64,000 nucleotides of DNA from DASQZK01 sp963764345 (GCA_963764345.1 CAVXSF010000016.1:1-64000), one strand, 5' to 3'. Counted from the stretch's first letter, positions 17,324 through 26,415 are shown. Translations and numbers: made by a program. Notes: generated from the sequence alone by a model not told the origin.

Positions 17324-18434
17324 GTGCTTTCCAGAAATCATCGTAGTCGGGGTGATCCATAACATCAGACCAGAAACTGATGGAATCATCGAAATACCGG
17401 TTCTGTATATTTTGAAGGGGGCCAAGTTCCAGGTAAAATTCATAGTTGTCATCGCTTTTAATTTCATTCGATTTGGGCCATTGCCTCGTCAGCCCGTGTC
17501 GGGGTAAACCGAAGATGGAGTAAAATGAGAAGGCATCCATTTCGAAAAATGCACCATGATGATGCCAGTCGTCACCTAAAAACCAGTTCGTTACAGGGGC
17601 CTGTGGAGAGACGGCTTTCAGGGCGGGATGTGCATCGGGAAGACCCATAGTGCAGTAGAATCCCGGATAGGACACTCCGATCATACCCACTTTGCCGTTA
17701 TTATTCTGAATGTGATGGATCAGCCAGTCAACCGTATCCCAGGTGTCGCTGTTCTCATCCGTTTGTTTTTTCGTTTTGTTTTGGATGAAAGGCCTGACAT
17801 CTTCGAATGTCCCTTCACTCATAAATCTGCCACGCACATCCTGGAGAACGATGATATATCCGTCTTCGAGAAAATGAGAATACTCGGGCAACAGTCTTGA
17901 ATAGTCCTTTGCTGATGATTCAATGCCATAAGGAGTCCGGGTCAGAAGGACCGGATATGATTGTGTTTTGTCCTTCGGTGTATAAACGGATGTGAAAAGT
18001 CTTACGCCATCCCGCATGGTGATATATACTTCCTGCTTGTCATACTTTGTCCTGATAAAATCCGGATCTTTCCAGTTCACCTCTTCCATTGACCGGCTGT
18101 AATTTAAAGCGGAGTGCTGGCCAAGCTGGTCGAGGAAGCCATGAATGGTCTGCCTTTTAGCATTAAAAGTCCCGGTGTAATTCAGATCGCCCTGTTTCCA
18201 TGTGAAGGTGAACTGGTCGCCATCGAGATAAGCTGTATCGACAGGGATTCCAAAGGCGTTCTGATCAGGGCTGTCGAAGTTGGTCTGAAGGGTATTTCCA
18301 TGACGGCTGACATGGAGAACCAGGTGAAGATCAGGCCCCTTCAGCAAAGCATACCAGTCACCGGTGATGTCCTGTGTGTACGCAGATGTCATTGCAAACA
18401 AGAGCGCTATGAGCAATGTCTGTATTTTTTTCAT
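17259..18434 (-). CDS. S15/CocE-family hydrolase (X-Pro dipeptidyl-peptidase-like), N-terminal part
   Basis: From ATG 18434 (MKKIQTLLIALLFAMTSAY, a signal peptide; a longer frame begins at 18455). Residues ~25-120 form a small beta domain (GDWYALLKGPDLHLVLHVSR). The alpha/beta hydrolase follows: VYITMRDGVRLFTSVYTPKD, RTPYG, DVRGRFMSEG and the nucleophile elbow MIGVSYPGFY. Homology ends near DYDDFWKA; the last ~20 residues are out-of-frame. Such enzymes cleave Xaa-Pro peptides or esters and acylase substrates in the periplasm or outside. The Ser is here but the Asp and His are in the next frame, so the truncated product should be inactive. Confidence 0.85.
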   Translation of the reverse strand: MKKIQTLLIALLFAMTSAYTQDITGDWYALLKGPDLHLVLHVSRHGNTLQTNFDSPDQNAFGIPVDTAYLDGDQFTFTWKQGDLNYTGTFNAKRQTIHGFLDQLGQHSALNYSRSMEEVNWKDPDFIRTKYDKQEVYITMRDGVRLFTSVYTPKDKTQSYPVLLTRTPYGIESSAKDYSRLLPEYSHFLEDGYIIVLQDVRGRFMSEGTFEDVRPFIQNKTKKQTDENSDTWDTVDWLIHHIQNNNGKVGMIGVSYPGFYCTMGLPDAHPALKAVSPQAPVTNWFLGDDWHHHGAFFEMDAFSFYSIFGLPRHGLTRQWPKSNEIKSDDNYEFYLELGPLQNIQNRYFDDSISFWSDVMDHPDYDDFWKAQESTEVSGKHKTRSARGRRLV

Positions 18435-18849
18435 TATCGGCGGGCGTTGAGGCATTAAAGCTGAGATGTTCTTTAAATTAGGAATGCAGGGCTAATTTAC
18501 GAAGAAAAGTCGGAATGGTGAATGAGGGTAAGAATTGTAAACAGTGGAAGAGATCATTTCTGAGAGGTAACCGGCAGGGGTGTAGTTGAAAACGCCCTAA
18601 TTCTTTCCGGGGAAAAAGAATTGCAGTGACAGGAATAATTTTTAAACAGGTACAAGAAATTTTCAACAGTGATGAAAAACGGGGAATCCGGTATGACGTG
18701 TTGTGAATAACTTTTGAAAAATAATGCAGATTGGCACGCTGATTTTTGGGTGATTTTCGGGTAAAGGGTATGGATTTGGTGGCGGTGGTGGGGGAGGGTA
18801 CCCATTCGCTAAGAATCTCCTCTTTGAAATACTAAATACGCGCGATGCA
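18435..18849. other. intergenic region between hydrolase and structured RNA candidate
   Basis: About 415 bp with no supported gene. It should contain the promoter of the reverse-strand S15-like gene. Small frames here lack homology and coding character. Confidence 0.5.
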
Positions 18850-18990
18850 ACCGTCTTCCGGTAACTGCGATGAGCAAACCGGGCAGTCAGGCAGGTAAAA
18901 AGGCTGCGGACAGCCCGGCCGGCTCAACGGGCATACTGACCGGAAGAGGGTAAATTCAAAAGATAAGTGCCGTACGGTGCAAAGCCCGTT
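18850..18990 (+). ncRNA. candidate structured RNA with multi-helix fold and possible pseudoknot
   Basis: A G+C-rich island with nested complementarity. An outer helix pairs 18850-18862 with 18939-18951 (12 pairs, one mismatch; core TCTTCCGGT with ACCGGAAGA). Inside, a long hairpin pairs CCGGGC (18879-18884), GTC and GCAG with CTGC, GAC and GCCCGG (ending 18918) around a nine-base loop. AACGGGC (18926-18932), in the outer loop, is complementary to GCCCGTT (18984-18990) beyond the outer helix, which would form a pseudoknot. Six T residues follow at 18996-19001. It lies ~210 bp before the sulfatase start, as a riboswitch or leader RNA might. It does not match a riboswitch consensus I know. Strand is assumed from the T-run and the downstream gene. 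Confidence 0.45.
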
Positions 18991-19200
18991 AGATCATTTT
19001 TTCAACCGGGTATCCTTGCAAATCCGGATGATACTTCATAGCTTCGAAGTGTTATGCAGCGTTTTGAATGAATGAAAAGGAGCCGCAGGGTGAACAAGGC
19101 CGGTTTAAATTCCGGTCAGCATGCCACGGATTGGTTCATCCCTTTCCATATTACCTGTCTGCATAGCATCTATGCACCATATCTGTTTACTTTTATAACC

Positions 19201-20610
19201 ATGAAACACACCAGTCAGCTATTAGCTTTCCTGTCTGTCGGCTTGGCAGCCTCTGCCACCGGCTGCAGTACCCGGGAAAAATCCATTGAAAAACCCAACG
19301 TTGTGATCATCTTCCTGGATGATTCAGGATGGTCAGACTTCAATCCGTTCACGAAGAATGACTATCCGACGCCCAACGTGGACCAGCTGGCCTCGGAAGG
19401 TACCAGCTTTCATCAGTTTTATGTCCCACAGGCCATTTGTTCTGCATCCAGGGCGGCACTTCTCAGCGGTTGTTACCCCGGGAGGACCGGTGTAACGGGT
19501 GCCCATGGTCCTCATGCCTGGGGGCTTGATCCCAAATATGCTACGATGGGTGAGGTTTTGAAAGCGGATGGTTACGCTACTGCCGTATTCGGAAAATGGC
19601 ATATTGGCGATCAGCCGGAGACACGGCCCTGGAACCGCGGATTCGATGAGTCTTGCGGACTGATGTATTCAAACGATATGTGGAAATATCATCCTGTTGA
19701 CCCGGTAAAATGGGGCAAATTCCCACTCCAGTTTTGGGAGAATGACTCGGTAAGTATACCTGATGTTGATTCAGCAGACCAGAAAATGCTTACCACATGG
19801 TACACCGAACATGCAGTCAGTTTTATCAACCGGCATAAAGATAAGCCCTTCTTTCTCTATGTTCCTCATAACATGCCTCATGTCCCTATCTTCTGCAGTG
19901 ATAAATTCCAGGGCAAATCGGGAAAAGGCCAGTATGCCGATGTGATCATGGAACTTGACTGGTCGGTAGGGGAGATCATGAAAGCCCTTAAAGTGAATGG
20001 GCTTGAGAAAAATACATTGGTCATCTTTACTTCAGACAACGGTCCATGGATCACTTTTGGGAATCATGCCGGGAAAACTCCTTTCCGCGAAGCAAAAGCG
20101 ACATCTTTTGACGGAGGTACACGTTCGGCCTGTATTATGAAATTCCCGGGGAAGATTCCTGCAGGCAAAGTATCGGATGAGGCGTTTTGCACCATCGACC
20201 TCATGCCAACGATTTGCCATCTCACCGGAGCAAAGCTGCCTGATAATGAGATTGACGGGATGAATGTGTCAGATATCATCATGTCGAAACCCGGAGCTGT
20301 CAACCCGCACGAATACTACGCCTTCTCAACCGGAATGACTTTTGAAGCCGTGATGAGTGGTGACGGGCAGTGGAAACTTCACCTGTCCCATGATTACCGG
20401 ACACTGGTCTTTGCCGGTAAAGACGGTATGCCCGGACAATATAAACAGGCACATATTGACCTTTCCCTCTTCGATATGAAAAATGATCCGTATGAAACCC
20501 AAAATGTTATCGATAAATATCCTGATGTCGCAAAGAAAATGGAGGGATACGCCGACAGGCACCGGCAGATGTTTTATGCGAAAGAAGGTGTTACGGCCGG
20601 AGAGCAGTAA
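19201..20610 (+). CDS. type I sulfatase, lipoprotein
   Basis: 469 residues from ATG 19201, chosen because it opens a lipoprotein signal peptide (LLAFLSVGLAASATGC, Cys22); the in-frame ATG at 19072 adds 43 residues without a leader character. Metal-binding FLDDSGWSDF (~36) is followed by the formylglycine site CSASR (Cys80, C-X-A-X-R where C-X-P-X-R is commonest), then LLSGCYPGRTG, FGKWHIGD and FTSDNGPW. The Cys must be converted to formylglycine by a maturase, which is not in this window. Inferred role: removing sulfate esters from host or algal glycans at the cell surface. Upstream lies a structured RNA candidate. Confidence 0.93.
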   Translation: MKHTSQLLAFLSVGLAASATGCSTREKSIEKPNVVIIFLDDSGWSDFNPFTKNDYPTPNVDQLASEGTSFHQFYVPQAICSASRAALLSGCYPGRTGVTGAHGPHAWGLDPKYATMGEVLKADGYATAVFGKWHIGDQPETRPWNRGFDESCGLMYSNDMWKYHPVDPVKWGKFPLQFWENDSVSIPDVDSADQKMLTTWYTEHAVSFINRHKDKPFFLYVPHNMPHVPIFCSDKFQGKSGKGQYADVIMELDWSVGEIMKALKVNGLEKNTLVIFTSDNGPWITFGNHAGKTPFREAKATSFDGGTRSACIMKFPGKIPAGKVSDEAFCTIDLMPTICHLTGAKLPDNEIDGMNVSDIIMSKPGAVNPHEYYAFSTGMTFEAVMSGDGQWKLHLSHDYRTLVFAGKDGMPGQYKQAHIDLSLFDMKNDPYETQNVIDKYPDVAKKMEGYADRHRQMFYAKEGVTAGEQ

Positions 20611-20740
20611 CTGGATTTTAAAGGAGAGGAATGGGTTGCGATAAGCTCGTGGAAGAATGGATTCCATAATGAAACAGGATCCCGGGACTGTATCTTCAAA
20701 CCCTCTTGCAGTCCTTCCCGGTTTATCGGAACAGGGGGTC

Positions 20741-20935
20741 TTAATTCAGTTTTTTAAAAACATTGAATAAAATTACATAAGAGCCTCCGGAGATTTCATA
20801 CGGCAGGAAGTACTTCTTTGCGGGTTGAACCGCGAACTGACGGGATAAGTCGATAACAATGGGTCCCGAGATTCCAGGGAAGTCTTTTCCTGAAGCGGAG
20901 ATCCACTTTGCGACGCCTTCCAATAGCTGTATCAT
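20741..20935 (-). CDS. short hypothetical protein
   Basis: 64-residue reverse frame (contains GISGPIVIDLSRQFAVQP and EISGGSYVILFNVFKKLN). Composition is plausible for a beta-rich peptide but I recognise no family. A stop codon lies two codons upstream of its ATG. It could be a genuine small gene or the tail of a decayed one. It sits alone in a long gap next to a dispersed repeat. Confidence 0.25.
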   Translation of the reverse strand: MIQLLEGVAKWISASGKDFPGISGPIVIDLSRQFAVQPAKKYFLPYEISGGSYVILFNVFKKLN

Positions 20936-21115
20936 TTGTCAGGAGAAACTGGCGGAGAGTCTCAATCCTGTGATTCCCTTGAAAATTAAATTATCGACGT
21001 CATTCGAAACATGATATTCTTTATGATCCGGAACAGAACAATACATGAGGACCTTCCTCCCAATGTTCTGCTCCAGGTCCTCGGCCAGGGATCATTTAAA
21101 GTCAGGGTATAGTTT

Positions 21116-21341
21116 GGGCTTCGTTATTCTTAAGAAGTCTTTTCTTGAAAAGGGGCCCCTCCCCCGCCTTCCAAACCCACCGCCCTTAATGACTTTCACC
21201 CCCAAATCTCAGCGTCCCATTTTTACCTTTTTGACGAAAAGTTATCAACTACTCAAAAGGGTGAGGGCCTTTTTTACGAATGACAGGTTTCACCTCAAAA
21301 TAATTCTCCGACTGCAAAAATATTTCAGTGAAATAACAGGT
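21116..21341 (-). repeat. dispersed intergenic repeat, copy A
   Basis: Reverse-complement orientation relative to copies B (35315-35553) and C (48523-48763). Shared landmarks are GGGCTTCGTTATTCTTAAGA at its left end, AGGGGCCCCTCCCCC, CAGCGTCCCAT, AGTTATCAACTACTCAAAAG, TTTACGAATGACAGGTTTC and CAGTGAAATAACAGGT at its right end. Single-base indels between copies shift all reading frames, so the element is not protein-coding. All copies are intergenic. Confidence 0.9.
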
Positions 21342-21578
21342 CCAAATGGAGAATTCTCCAAAATGAACCATTAGCATACAGCATGGTAAAAAGATATTAA
21401 ATCAGGAGATGAATAACCAAAGAATGGAGAAGGTATGACGGGATGAAACGACCCGGTACTCTGACTGGGATAGTCAGGATATTCCTTGAGATCTTCCGGA
21501 TACGGAATTTTGGATATTTTTCCTGCTGATGCAACCGGCACAAATTACATCACCACACCGTTTCTCTTCCTTTCCACA

Positions 21579-21605
21579 AGACACCAAACATTCGGGTGTC
21601 TTTTA
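21579..21605 (+). terminator. intrinsic terminator
   Basis: AGACACC (21579-21585) pairs with GGTGTCT (21595-21601), nine-base loop, then TTT. No clear gene ends close upstream, so it may end a small transcript from the gap or insulate the next gene. Confidence 0.55.
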
Positions 21606-21671
21606 TAAGATGCAGAAAATGAACATTATAATACGAATTTTGTTCGTTTGTAAACTTTAATCCTTTCTATT

Positions 21672-22463
21672 ATGAAAAAAACTTTAATGTTATTAATGGT
21701 AAGCCTGGGCGTTCAGATGACATACTCCCAGGTAGCTGTAGTAAACTACATGAAGGTCGCTCCGGGTGGAAACGACAAGTATGTTGCTATTGAGCAGCAA
21801 TGGAAAAAAGTCCATCAGAAACTCGTTGACGAAGGCAAAATGATTGGCTGGGAATTATTCTATGTCCATGACCAGGGAACAGCCTCTATGTATAATTATG
21901 TTACGGTCAATATGTTCAAAGATGTGCCGTCGTCTGTTACCGGAATGAGCATGGACGAGTTTAAAGCTGTCTGGGGGGATAAAACAAACGACATGCTTCT
22001 CAAGACAGGCCAGGCACGAAACCTGGTTTACACCGAGACATCTGCCCGTCAGTTTGGAATTCCCGACAAAAACCCCGGGAAATACCTGCTGGTCTCCTAT
22101 ATGAAAGCGGATGACCTTCAAAAGTACCTGAATATGGAAAAAACGGCCTTTATGCCTATGCATGAAGTGGCCATAAATAAGGGCGATATGGATGGATGGA
22201 CCATTTGGTCACCCTTGTTATTCGATAATATAGACTATAATGCAATCGCTGTAAACAGTTATTCAACAGCTGATCAGTTAGGTAAAATGGATTACCAGTC
22301 GTGGTTCAAAGAGGCCAGTGTGGGCAAAAGCAGTGATGAAATTGCAGAAATGTATAACCTGATTCAAAATTCAGGTAAGATAAGAACTATCGTCAAATCC
22401 CAGCTCTGGGAATTACTCGATATAACAGATCCGCCAAAATCATCCGGAATGGGGACCAAATAG
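21672..22463 (+). CDS. secreted protein with duplicated ferredoxin-like (NIPSNAP/ABM-like) halves
   Basis: 263 residues with a signal peptide (MKKTLMLLMVSLGVQMTYS). The mature part shows two similar halves: VAVVNYMKVAPGGNDKYVAI...GWELFYV (~21-70) and LLVSYMKADDLQKYLNMEKT...DGWTIWSP (~137-190). The pattern suits tandem alpha+beta barrel units as in NIPSNAP or antibiotic-monooxygenase-like proteins. No catalytic residue is evident. The gene stands alone, with a terminator hairpin 66 bp upstream. Function unknown. Confidence 0.7.
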   Translation: MKKTLMLLMVSLGVQMTYSQVAVVNYMKVAPGGNDKYVAIEQQWKKVHQKLVDEGKMIGWELFYVHDQGTASMYNYVTVNMFKDVPSSVTGMSMDEFKAVWGDKTNDMLLKTGQARNLVYTETSARQFGIPDKNPGKYLLVSYMKADDLQKYLNMEKTAFMPMHEVAINKGDMDGWTIWSPLLFDNIDYNAIAVNSYSTADQLGKMDYQSWFKEASVGKSSDEIAEMYNLIQNSGKIRTIVKSQLWELLDITDPPKSSGMGTK

Positions 22464-22703
22464 GGGATCCTATAGAAGTGTATGGAAAGCCCGGGGATCT
22501 CTTGCAGGTGATCGGAACTTTATCTGTCTGTTTGAATGTCAGGAAAGAGCTGACCGGAGAAAATCGGATTTTAGAGTCAGGGATTGGCTTTTCTGTCAGA
22601 AACACCTCCATAGGAAACCGGGATTCCTTTTTTAATCGTAAATATATACCTGCCAGGCTTTAAATATCCTTCAAGCCTAAGATTCTGTTCTGATATATAA
22701 TCC

Positions 22704-22711
22704 TATCTTTG
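22704..22711 (+). promoter_or_regulatory. probable Bacteroidota -7 element (TAnnTTTG)
   Basis: TATCTTTG matches TAnnTTTG. It overlaps the upstream in-frame ATG at 22709, which supports the later start at 22784 for the inositol-monophosphatase-like gene. The -33 element is weak. Confidence 0.45.
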
Positions 22712-22783
22712 AATTATAGGAAACCGGCTTGGGAAGGTAAGTTGTGTACCCTAAATCCGGCCGCTCTGCAACAAAGTAAAAGC

Positions 22784-23578
22784 ATGAAGGAAACACTCAT
22801 CAAAGCCCTGAAAGCGGCTGGCGAAATTCATCTGAAGTATTTCAAAGCCGTTAAAAATATTTCCGTCAAGGAAAATTTCACCAGTATTGTCACGGAAGCC
22901 GATGTTGAAAGTGAGCAGAAGATTATTGAGGTAATTGAAAAAGAATATCCGGGACACAATATCCTTTCGGAGGAATCCGGCTATACCGGCAGAAATTCGG
23001 AATATACATGGGTCATTGATCCAATTGACGGAACATCAAACTATGCTGCGGGCTTGCCATGGTTTGGAGCACTGGTCGCCCTGCTGAAAAGCAGTAAACC
23101 CATACTTGCCGGTGCTTATATGCCGGTGCAGGACCACCTTTATCTGGCAGCAGATGGACTGGGCGCCACACTGAACGGTCAGATTTTGAAAATGGCGTCG
23201 GTTGGATTGAAGGAAGCTTTGTCTTCTTTTTCAACCAATTATACTCCTGATGAGGATTATCAGCATCTGGCAATCCAACTGTATACCTTCCTGGTTCAAA
23301 ACACCCGGAATGTCCGCACCACCAACTGCCTTGTTGATCTGCTCAATGTTGCGGAGGGGAAATTCAGCGGAAGCGTCATGATGTTTGGCGGGATTTGGGA
23401 TATCGCGGCACCCTACCTTATCATCAGGGAAGCCGGGGGAGTGACCAAAAATCTGGATTCAACGGAGGTCGATTTTACCATCGACGATCAGATCATGCAT
23501 AAAAATTTTCCGGTCATTACCGGATCTGAATGGTTTGTGGAGCAGGTTTTATTACATCTGAAAACTTTAAAACGTTGA
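22784..23578 (+). CDS. inositol monophosphatase family protein
   Basis: 264 residues from MKETLIKALKAAGEIHLKYF. Signature sites are present: Glu64 in LSEESG, the first metal motif WVIDPIDGTSNY (~77-88) and GIWDIAAPYLIIREAGG near residue 205, which supplies the second Asp. Length agrees with the family (~260). These Mg-dependent phosphatases hydrolyse inositol-1-phosphate, fructose-1,6-bisphosphate, histidinol phosphate or 3'-phosphoadenosine 5'-phosphate; the substrate cannot be settled here. It is cytoplasmic and stands alone. The upstream ATG at 22709 is rejected because it overlaps a likely promoter element. Confidence 0.9.
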   Translation: MKETLIKALKAAGEIHLKYFKAVKNISVKENFTSIVTEADVESEQKIIEVIEKEYPGHNILSEESGYTGRNSEYTWVIDPIDGTSNYAAGLPWFGALVALLKSSKPILAGAYMPVQDHLYLAADGLGATLNGQILKMASVGLKEALSSFSTNYTPDEDYQHLAIQLYTFLVQNTRNVRTTNCLVDLLNVAEGKFSGSVMMFGGIWDIAAPYLIIREAGGVTKNLDSTEVDFTIDDQIMHKNFPVITGSEWFVEQVLLHLKTLKR

Positions 23579-23828
23579 AGTGAAGTTTGACGGGAATCAT
23601 GGACCGACCCTTACCATGGTTTTATGGTTAATGGAAATTTGCAGGGAATGAAAACCATCAGTTGCTCCAGGAACAGAAATGCAAACCTGGAATTTTTTAA
23701 ATCCGGCAAGGGTCTTCCAATTCTTTTGAATACACGGAAAAGGATTTAATAGCCCGATATGGATACAAACGGCCTGAATTTATGAGTTTCCTTTGTAAGA
23801 AATTATCCAGAATGTTCAAAAATCATCG

Positions 23829-24554
23829 ATGATTGCACCGGCCAAATTTAAAACGTGGAAAACCAGGAGCGGTTATTCCATTATCAGAATTTTACACAGC
23901 CGAAGTAATGTTTTTTTACTTACCGACGGAATCTCAAATATTCTTATTGACACCTGTGTGCCGCGTAAGTGGCCTTTACTGAAAAATCGCCTGAAGGAAC
24001 TGAACATTGAACATATCAATTACCTGATATTAACCCACACGCATTTTGATCATGCCGGGAACGCAGCCAGGGTAAGGGAAAAGTACGGGGCGTCCATTAT
24101 TCTTCAGAAAGAAGAAGTCTCCTGTCTGACCAGCGGTGAAAATATTATTCCCGGCGGCACAATGATGTTTTCAAAGGTTATAGTAAAATTATTGTCCGCG
24201 CAATATAAGAAAAGGAGAAAATATCAACCATGCCCATGCGATATTCCGGTAGACCGGGTGTTTAATCTGACGGGCTTAGGATTTAATGCATATATCATGC
24301 ATACACCGGGGCATACCCCGGGTTCTGTAAGTGTGATTATTGAGGATGAGATAGCCGTCGTTGGCGATACCCTGTTCGGGATTTTAAAACATTCTGTTTT
24401 CCCGCCTTTTGCACAGGATGTCCGGCTTATGATCAAGAGCTGGGGGAAATTGCTGAAGACCGGTTGTTCAGTCTTCATTCCTTCCCATGGCCCGGAAAAG
24501 AGCAGGCAGGACTTTCTGAAAGATTATGATAAAAAGGAAGATGCCACCGGTTAA
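23829..24554 (+). CDS. metallo-beta-lactamase-fold hydrolase
   Basis: 241 residues, no signal peptide. Zinc-binding motif LTHTHFDHAG (His70, His72, Asp74, His75) and the further ligands MHTPGHTPGS (~158) and VVGDTLFG (~178) plus a C-terminal FIPSHG are all in place, so a binuclear site is expected. The sequence between the first and second metal motifs contains two nearby Cys (PCPC). It belongs to the broad glyoxalase-II-like/hydrolase group; substrate unknown. It is followed 280 bp later by an AraC-type regulator, with no tight coupling. Confidence 0.88.
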   Translation: MIAPAKFKTWKTRSGYSIIRILHSRSNVFLLTDGISNILIDTCVPRKWPLLKNRLKELNIEHINYLILTHTHFDHAGNAARVREKYGASIILQKEEVSCLTSGENIIPGGTMMFSKVIVKLLSAQYKKRRKYQPCPCDIPVDRVFNLTGLGFNAYIMHTPGHTPGSVSVIIEDEIAVVGDTLFGILKHSVFPPFAQDVRLMIKSWGKLLKTGCSVFIPSHGPEKSRQDFLKDYDKKEDATG

Positions 24555-24836
24555 ACTCGCTGTTTCAGTAATTAGGGCCACCTTAATTTTCCAGACTGCC
24601 ATCTCTTCGGGTAAATATATTCTGAATGATAGAGTAACGGAAGATTCCGGGGTAAGAAGTCAGACTGCACCATTCCGGAACCATATTCCTTCAAAAAAGG
24701 GACAATGCCTGTGTTAAACGGTTTTTAAAAGTGAAGCCAAACTATAGATACAGCCTGTTTGTTTCTGAATAGAAACATTTTTGAAGCTCCATGCTTTTTT
24801 TATTCCCGGCGACAGGTAACATTTCAAATAATATAC

Positions 24837-25673
24837 ATGACGCATCTCTTCACGATCCGCAAATTCACAGAAACCGATGCCAGGACACTTGCAGAATCGG
24901 AAAATGAACCGCATCAGCACGACTTTGAAGAATTGCTTGTTGGCATGGCAGGCACTCTGGAGCACTTCATCGATTTCCGCTCACAGATTGTGGAAGCACC
25001 CTATATCAGCTTTGTTACAAAAGGGAAAGTTCACCGTGTAAAGCCTGAAATCAAAGACGGGAAGTGTGATATCTGGGTTTTACGGTTTAAAAGCGAATTT
25101 ATCCCGGAAACCACATTTCAGTTATATTCTTATTTTCATGGTTTTGCGAACCTTAAACTGAATCGTGGCCTATGTTTCGACCGTATGCCGGTCTTATGTG
25201 AGATGATGTACAATGAAACTCTTCAGTCCGAAACGGACTATGCAGTGATCCAGCATTTGCTGAGTGCGCTTTTCATCATGATCGAATCGGAACGTAAAAA
25301 GCTGTATCCCCCCCTGATGGACGATGGTATTCAGAAAACGCAGAACACTACATTTAAAAACTTCCTGAAAATTCTCGAGGAAAACTTCCGCAGACCTGAA
25401 GGCGTGGAGTTTTACGCCGAGAAGTTATTCATGTCGTCGAGAAACCTGAACCTGATCTGCCGGAATATCCTCCAGCAAAGTGTGTCGGAAATCATTGAAG
25501 TACGAAAACTCATTGAGGCCAAAAACCTTTTGATCAGCACCGATAAAACCGTTTCGGAGATCGGCTTCGAACTGGGTTACAATGAGAAGTCATACTTCAC
25601 CAATGTGTTTAAAAAGAAGTCGGGGCAGACGCCCACCGAATTCAGGGAAGAGATGAGCAAGCTCCTTTCCTGA
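24837..25673 (+). CDS. AraC-family transcriptional regulator
   Basis: 278 residues from MTHLFTIRKF (an in-frame ATG at 24759 would add 26 residues with no domain). N-terminal cupin-like sensor: NEPHQHDFEELLVGMAG, then ISFVTKGKVHRVKPEI. C-terminal AraC domain of two helix-turn-helices: FYAEKLFMSSRNLNLICRNI and DKTVSEIGFELGYNEKSYFT followed by FKKKSGQTPTEFRE. It lies directly upstream of YceI and YgiD-like genes on the same strand and is the probable regulator of that group; the ligand is unknown. Confidence 0.92.
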   Translation: MTHLFTIRKFTETDARTLAESENEPHQHDFEELLVGMAGTLEHFIDFRSQIVEAPYISFVTKGKVHRVKPEIKDGKCDIWVLRFKSEFIPETTFQLYSYFHGFANLKLNRGLCFDRMPVLCEMMYNETLQSETDYAVIQHLLSALFIMIESERKKLYPPLMDDGIQKTQNTTFKNFLKILEENFRRPEGVEFYAEKLFMSSRNLNLICRNILQQSVSEIIEVRKLIEAKNLLISTDKTVSEIGFELGYNEKSYFTNVFKKKSGQTPTEFREEMSKLLS

Positions 25674-25724
25674 TTTTACAACACATTTTCCGGATACTGT
25701 TACCATCGTGCTTTGTGGTTGCCG

Positions 25725-25732
25725 TACCTTTG
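25725..25732 (+). promoter_or_regulatory. probable Bacteroidota -7 element (TAnnTTTG)
   Basis: TACCTTTG matches TAnnTTTG and lies 47 bp before the YceI start codon. It indicates that the YceI/YgiD pair has its own promoter rather than reading through from the AraC gene. The -33 position is weak, which would fit activation by a regulator. Confidence 0.5.
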
Positions 25733-25778
25733 TATTGTTGATTTTAAATAAGAATAATCATAAAAAGAGGATACAACC

Positions 25779-26330
25779 ATGGAAGCAAAAACAGAACAAT
25801 TGAGAAAGACGAAATGGATTTCCGATCCGGCCCACAGTGAGCTCCTGTTCAGGGTAAAACACATGATGATCAGTAATGTCAAAGGTGAATTTACAAAGTT
25901 TCATGTCGAGATTGACGGTGAGGATTTTACTACTTCAGCTGTCAGTGTGGTGGTTGATGCATCGTCGATTTATACGAATGATGAAGTCAGGGACACTCAC
26001 CTGAAAAGCAAGGATTTTTTTGATGTGGAAGATGAGAAAGAGATACGGTTTGAAAGCCGCTCCGTCTCCAAAGTTGATGATGATGTCTACAAACTAAAAG
26101 GACTTCTTACCATGAAGGGAAAGACCAATGAAGTTACTCTTGACGTTGAATTTGGCGGTAAAAACAAGGATCCGTGGGGGAATGAGAAAGCGGGCTTTTC
26201 CGTCAGTGGTAAAATAAATCGTAAAGATTGGGGACTGAACTGGAATGCAGCATTGGAAACCGGCGGAGTACTGGTGAGCGATGAAGTAAGGATCAACGGC
26301 GAGATACAATTTGTGAAACAGGCAGCCTGA
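25779..26330 (+). CDS. YceI-family lipid-binding protein
   Basis: 183 residues. Hallmarks: WISDPAHSELLFRVKHMMIS, VKGEFTKFHVEIDGE, DTHLKSKDFFDVE, LLTMKGKTNEVTLDVEF and INRKDWGLNWNAALETGG. The fold is a lipocalin-like barrel that binds isoprenoid lipids. There is no signal peptide, so this member is cytoplasmic, unlike E. coli YceI. It follows the AraC gene by 105 bp and precedes a YgiD-like dioxygenase by 85 bp. This order, regulator/YceI/YgiD, suggests a small quinone or aromatic-compound response module; the last point is inference. Confidence 0.92.
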   Translation: MEAKTEQLRKTKWISDPAHSELLFRVKHMMISNVKGEFTKFHVEIDGEDFTTSAVSVVVDASSIYTNDEVRDTHLKSKDFFDVEDEKEIRFESRSVSKVDDDVYKLKGLLTMKGKTNEVTLDVEFGGKNKDPWGNEKAGFSVSGKINRKDWGLNWNAALETGGVLVSDEVRINGEIQFVKQAA

Positions 26331-26415
26331 TGGCTATTGAATCAAAACAGGAATGTGATAAAGTTCCCGGATTCTGGCGGTGCCGTCACAACAATGCCAC
26401 AAAAGGAATAAAATC

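Larger units (their letters stand above)
20611..21671. other. long gap with decayed DNA and a dispersed repeat
   Basis: About 1.06 kb holding one doubtful short frame (20741-20935), dispersed repeat copy A (21116-21341) and a terminator hairpin (21579-21605). The rest shows no supported gene. The frame at 21045-21374 runs through the repeat and is not conserved in the other copies. Confidence 0.6.

Noticed and set aside
18850..18990. Structured island as a SAM, cobalamin, TPP or FMN riboswitch or group II intron domain
   Set aside because: None of the hallmark conserved blocks of those classes could be located, so only an unclassified structure is reported.
21045..21374. Forward frame of 109 residues inside dispersed repeat copy A
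   Set aside because: The equivalent frames in copies B and C are broken by indels and stops, so it is not conserved as protein.
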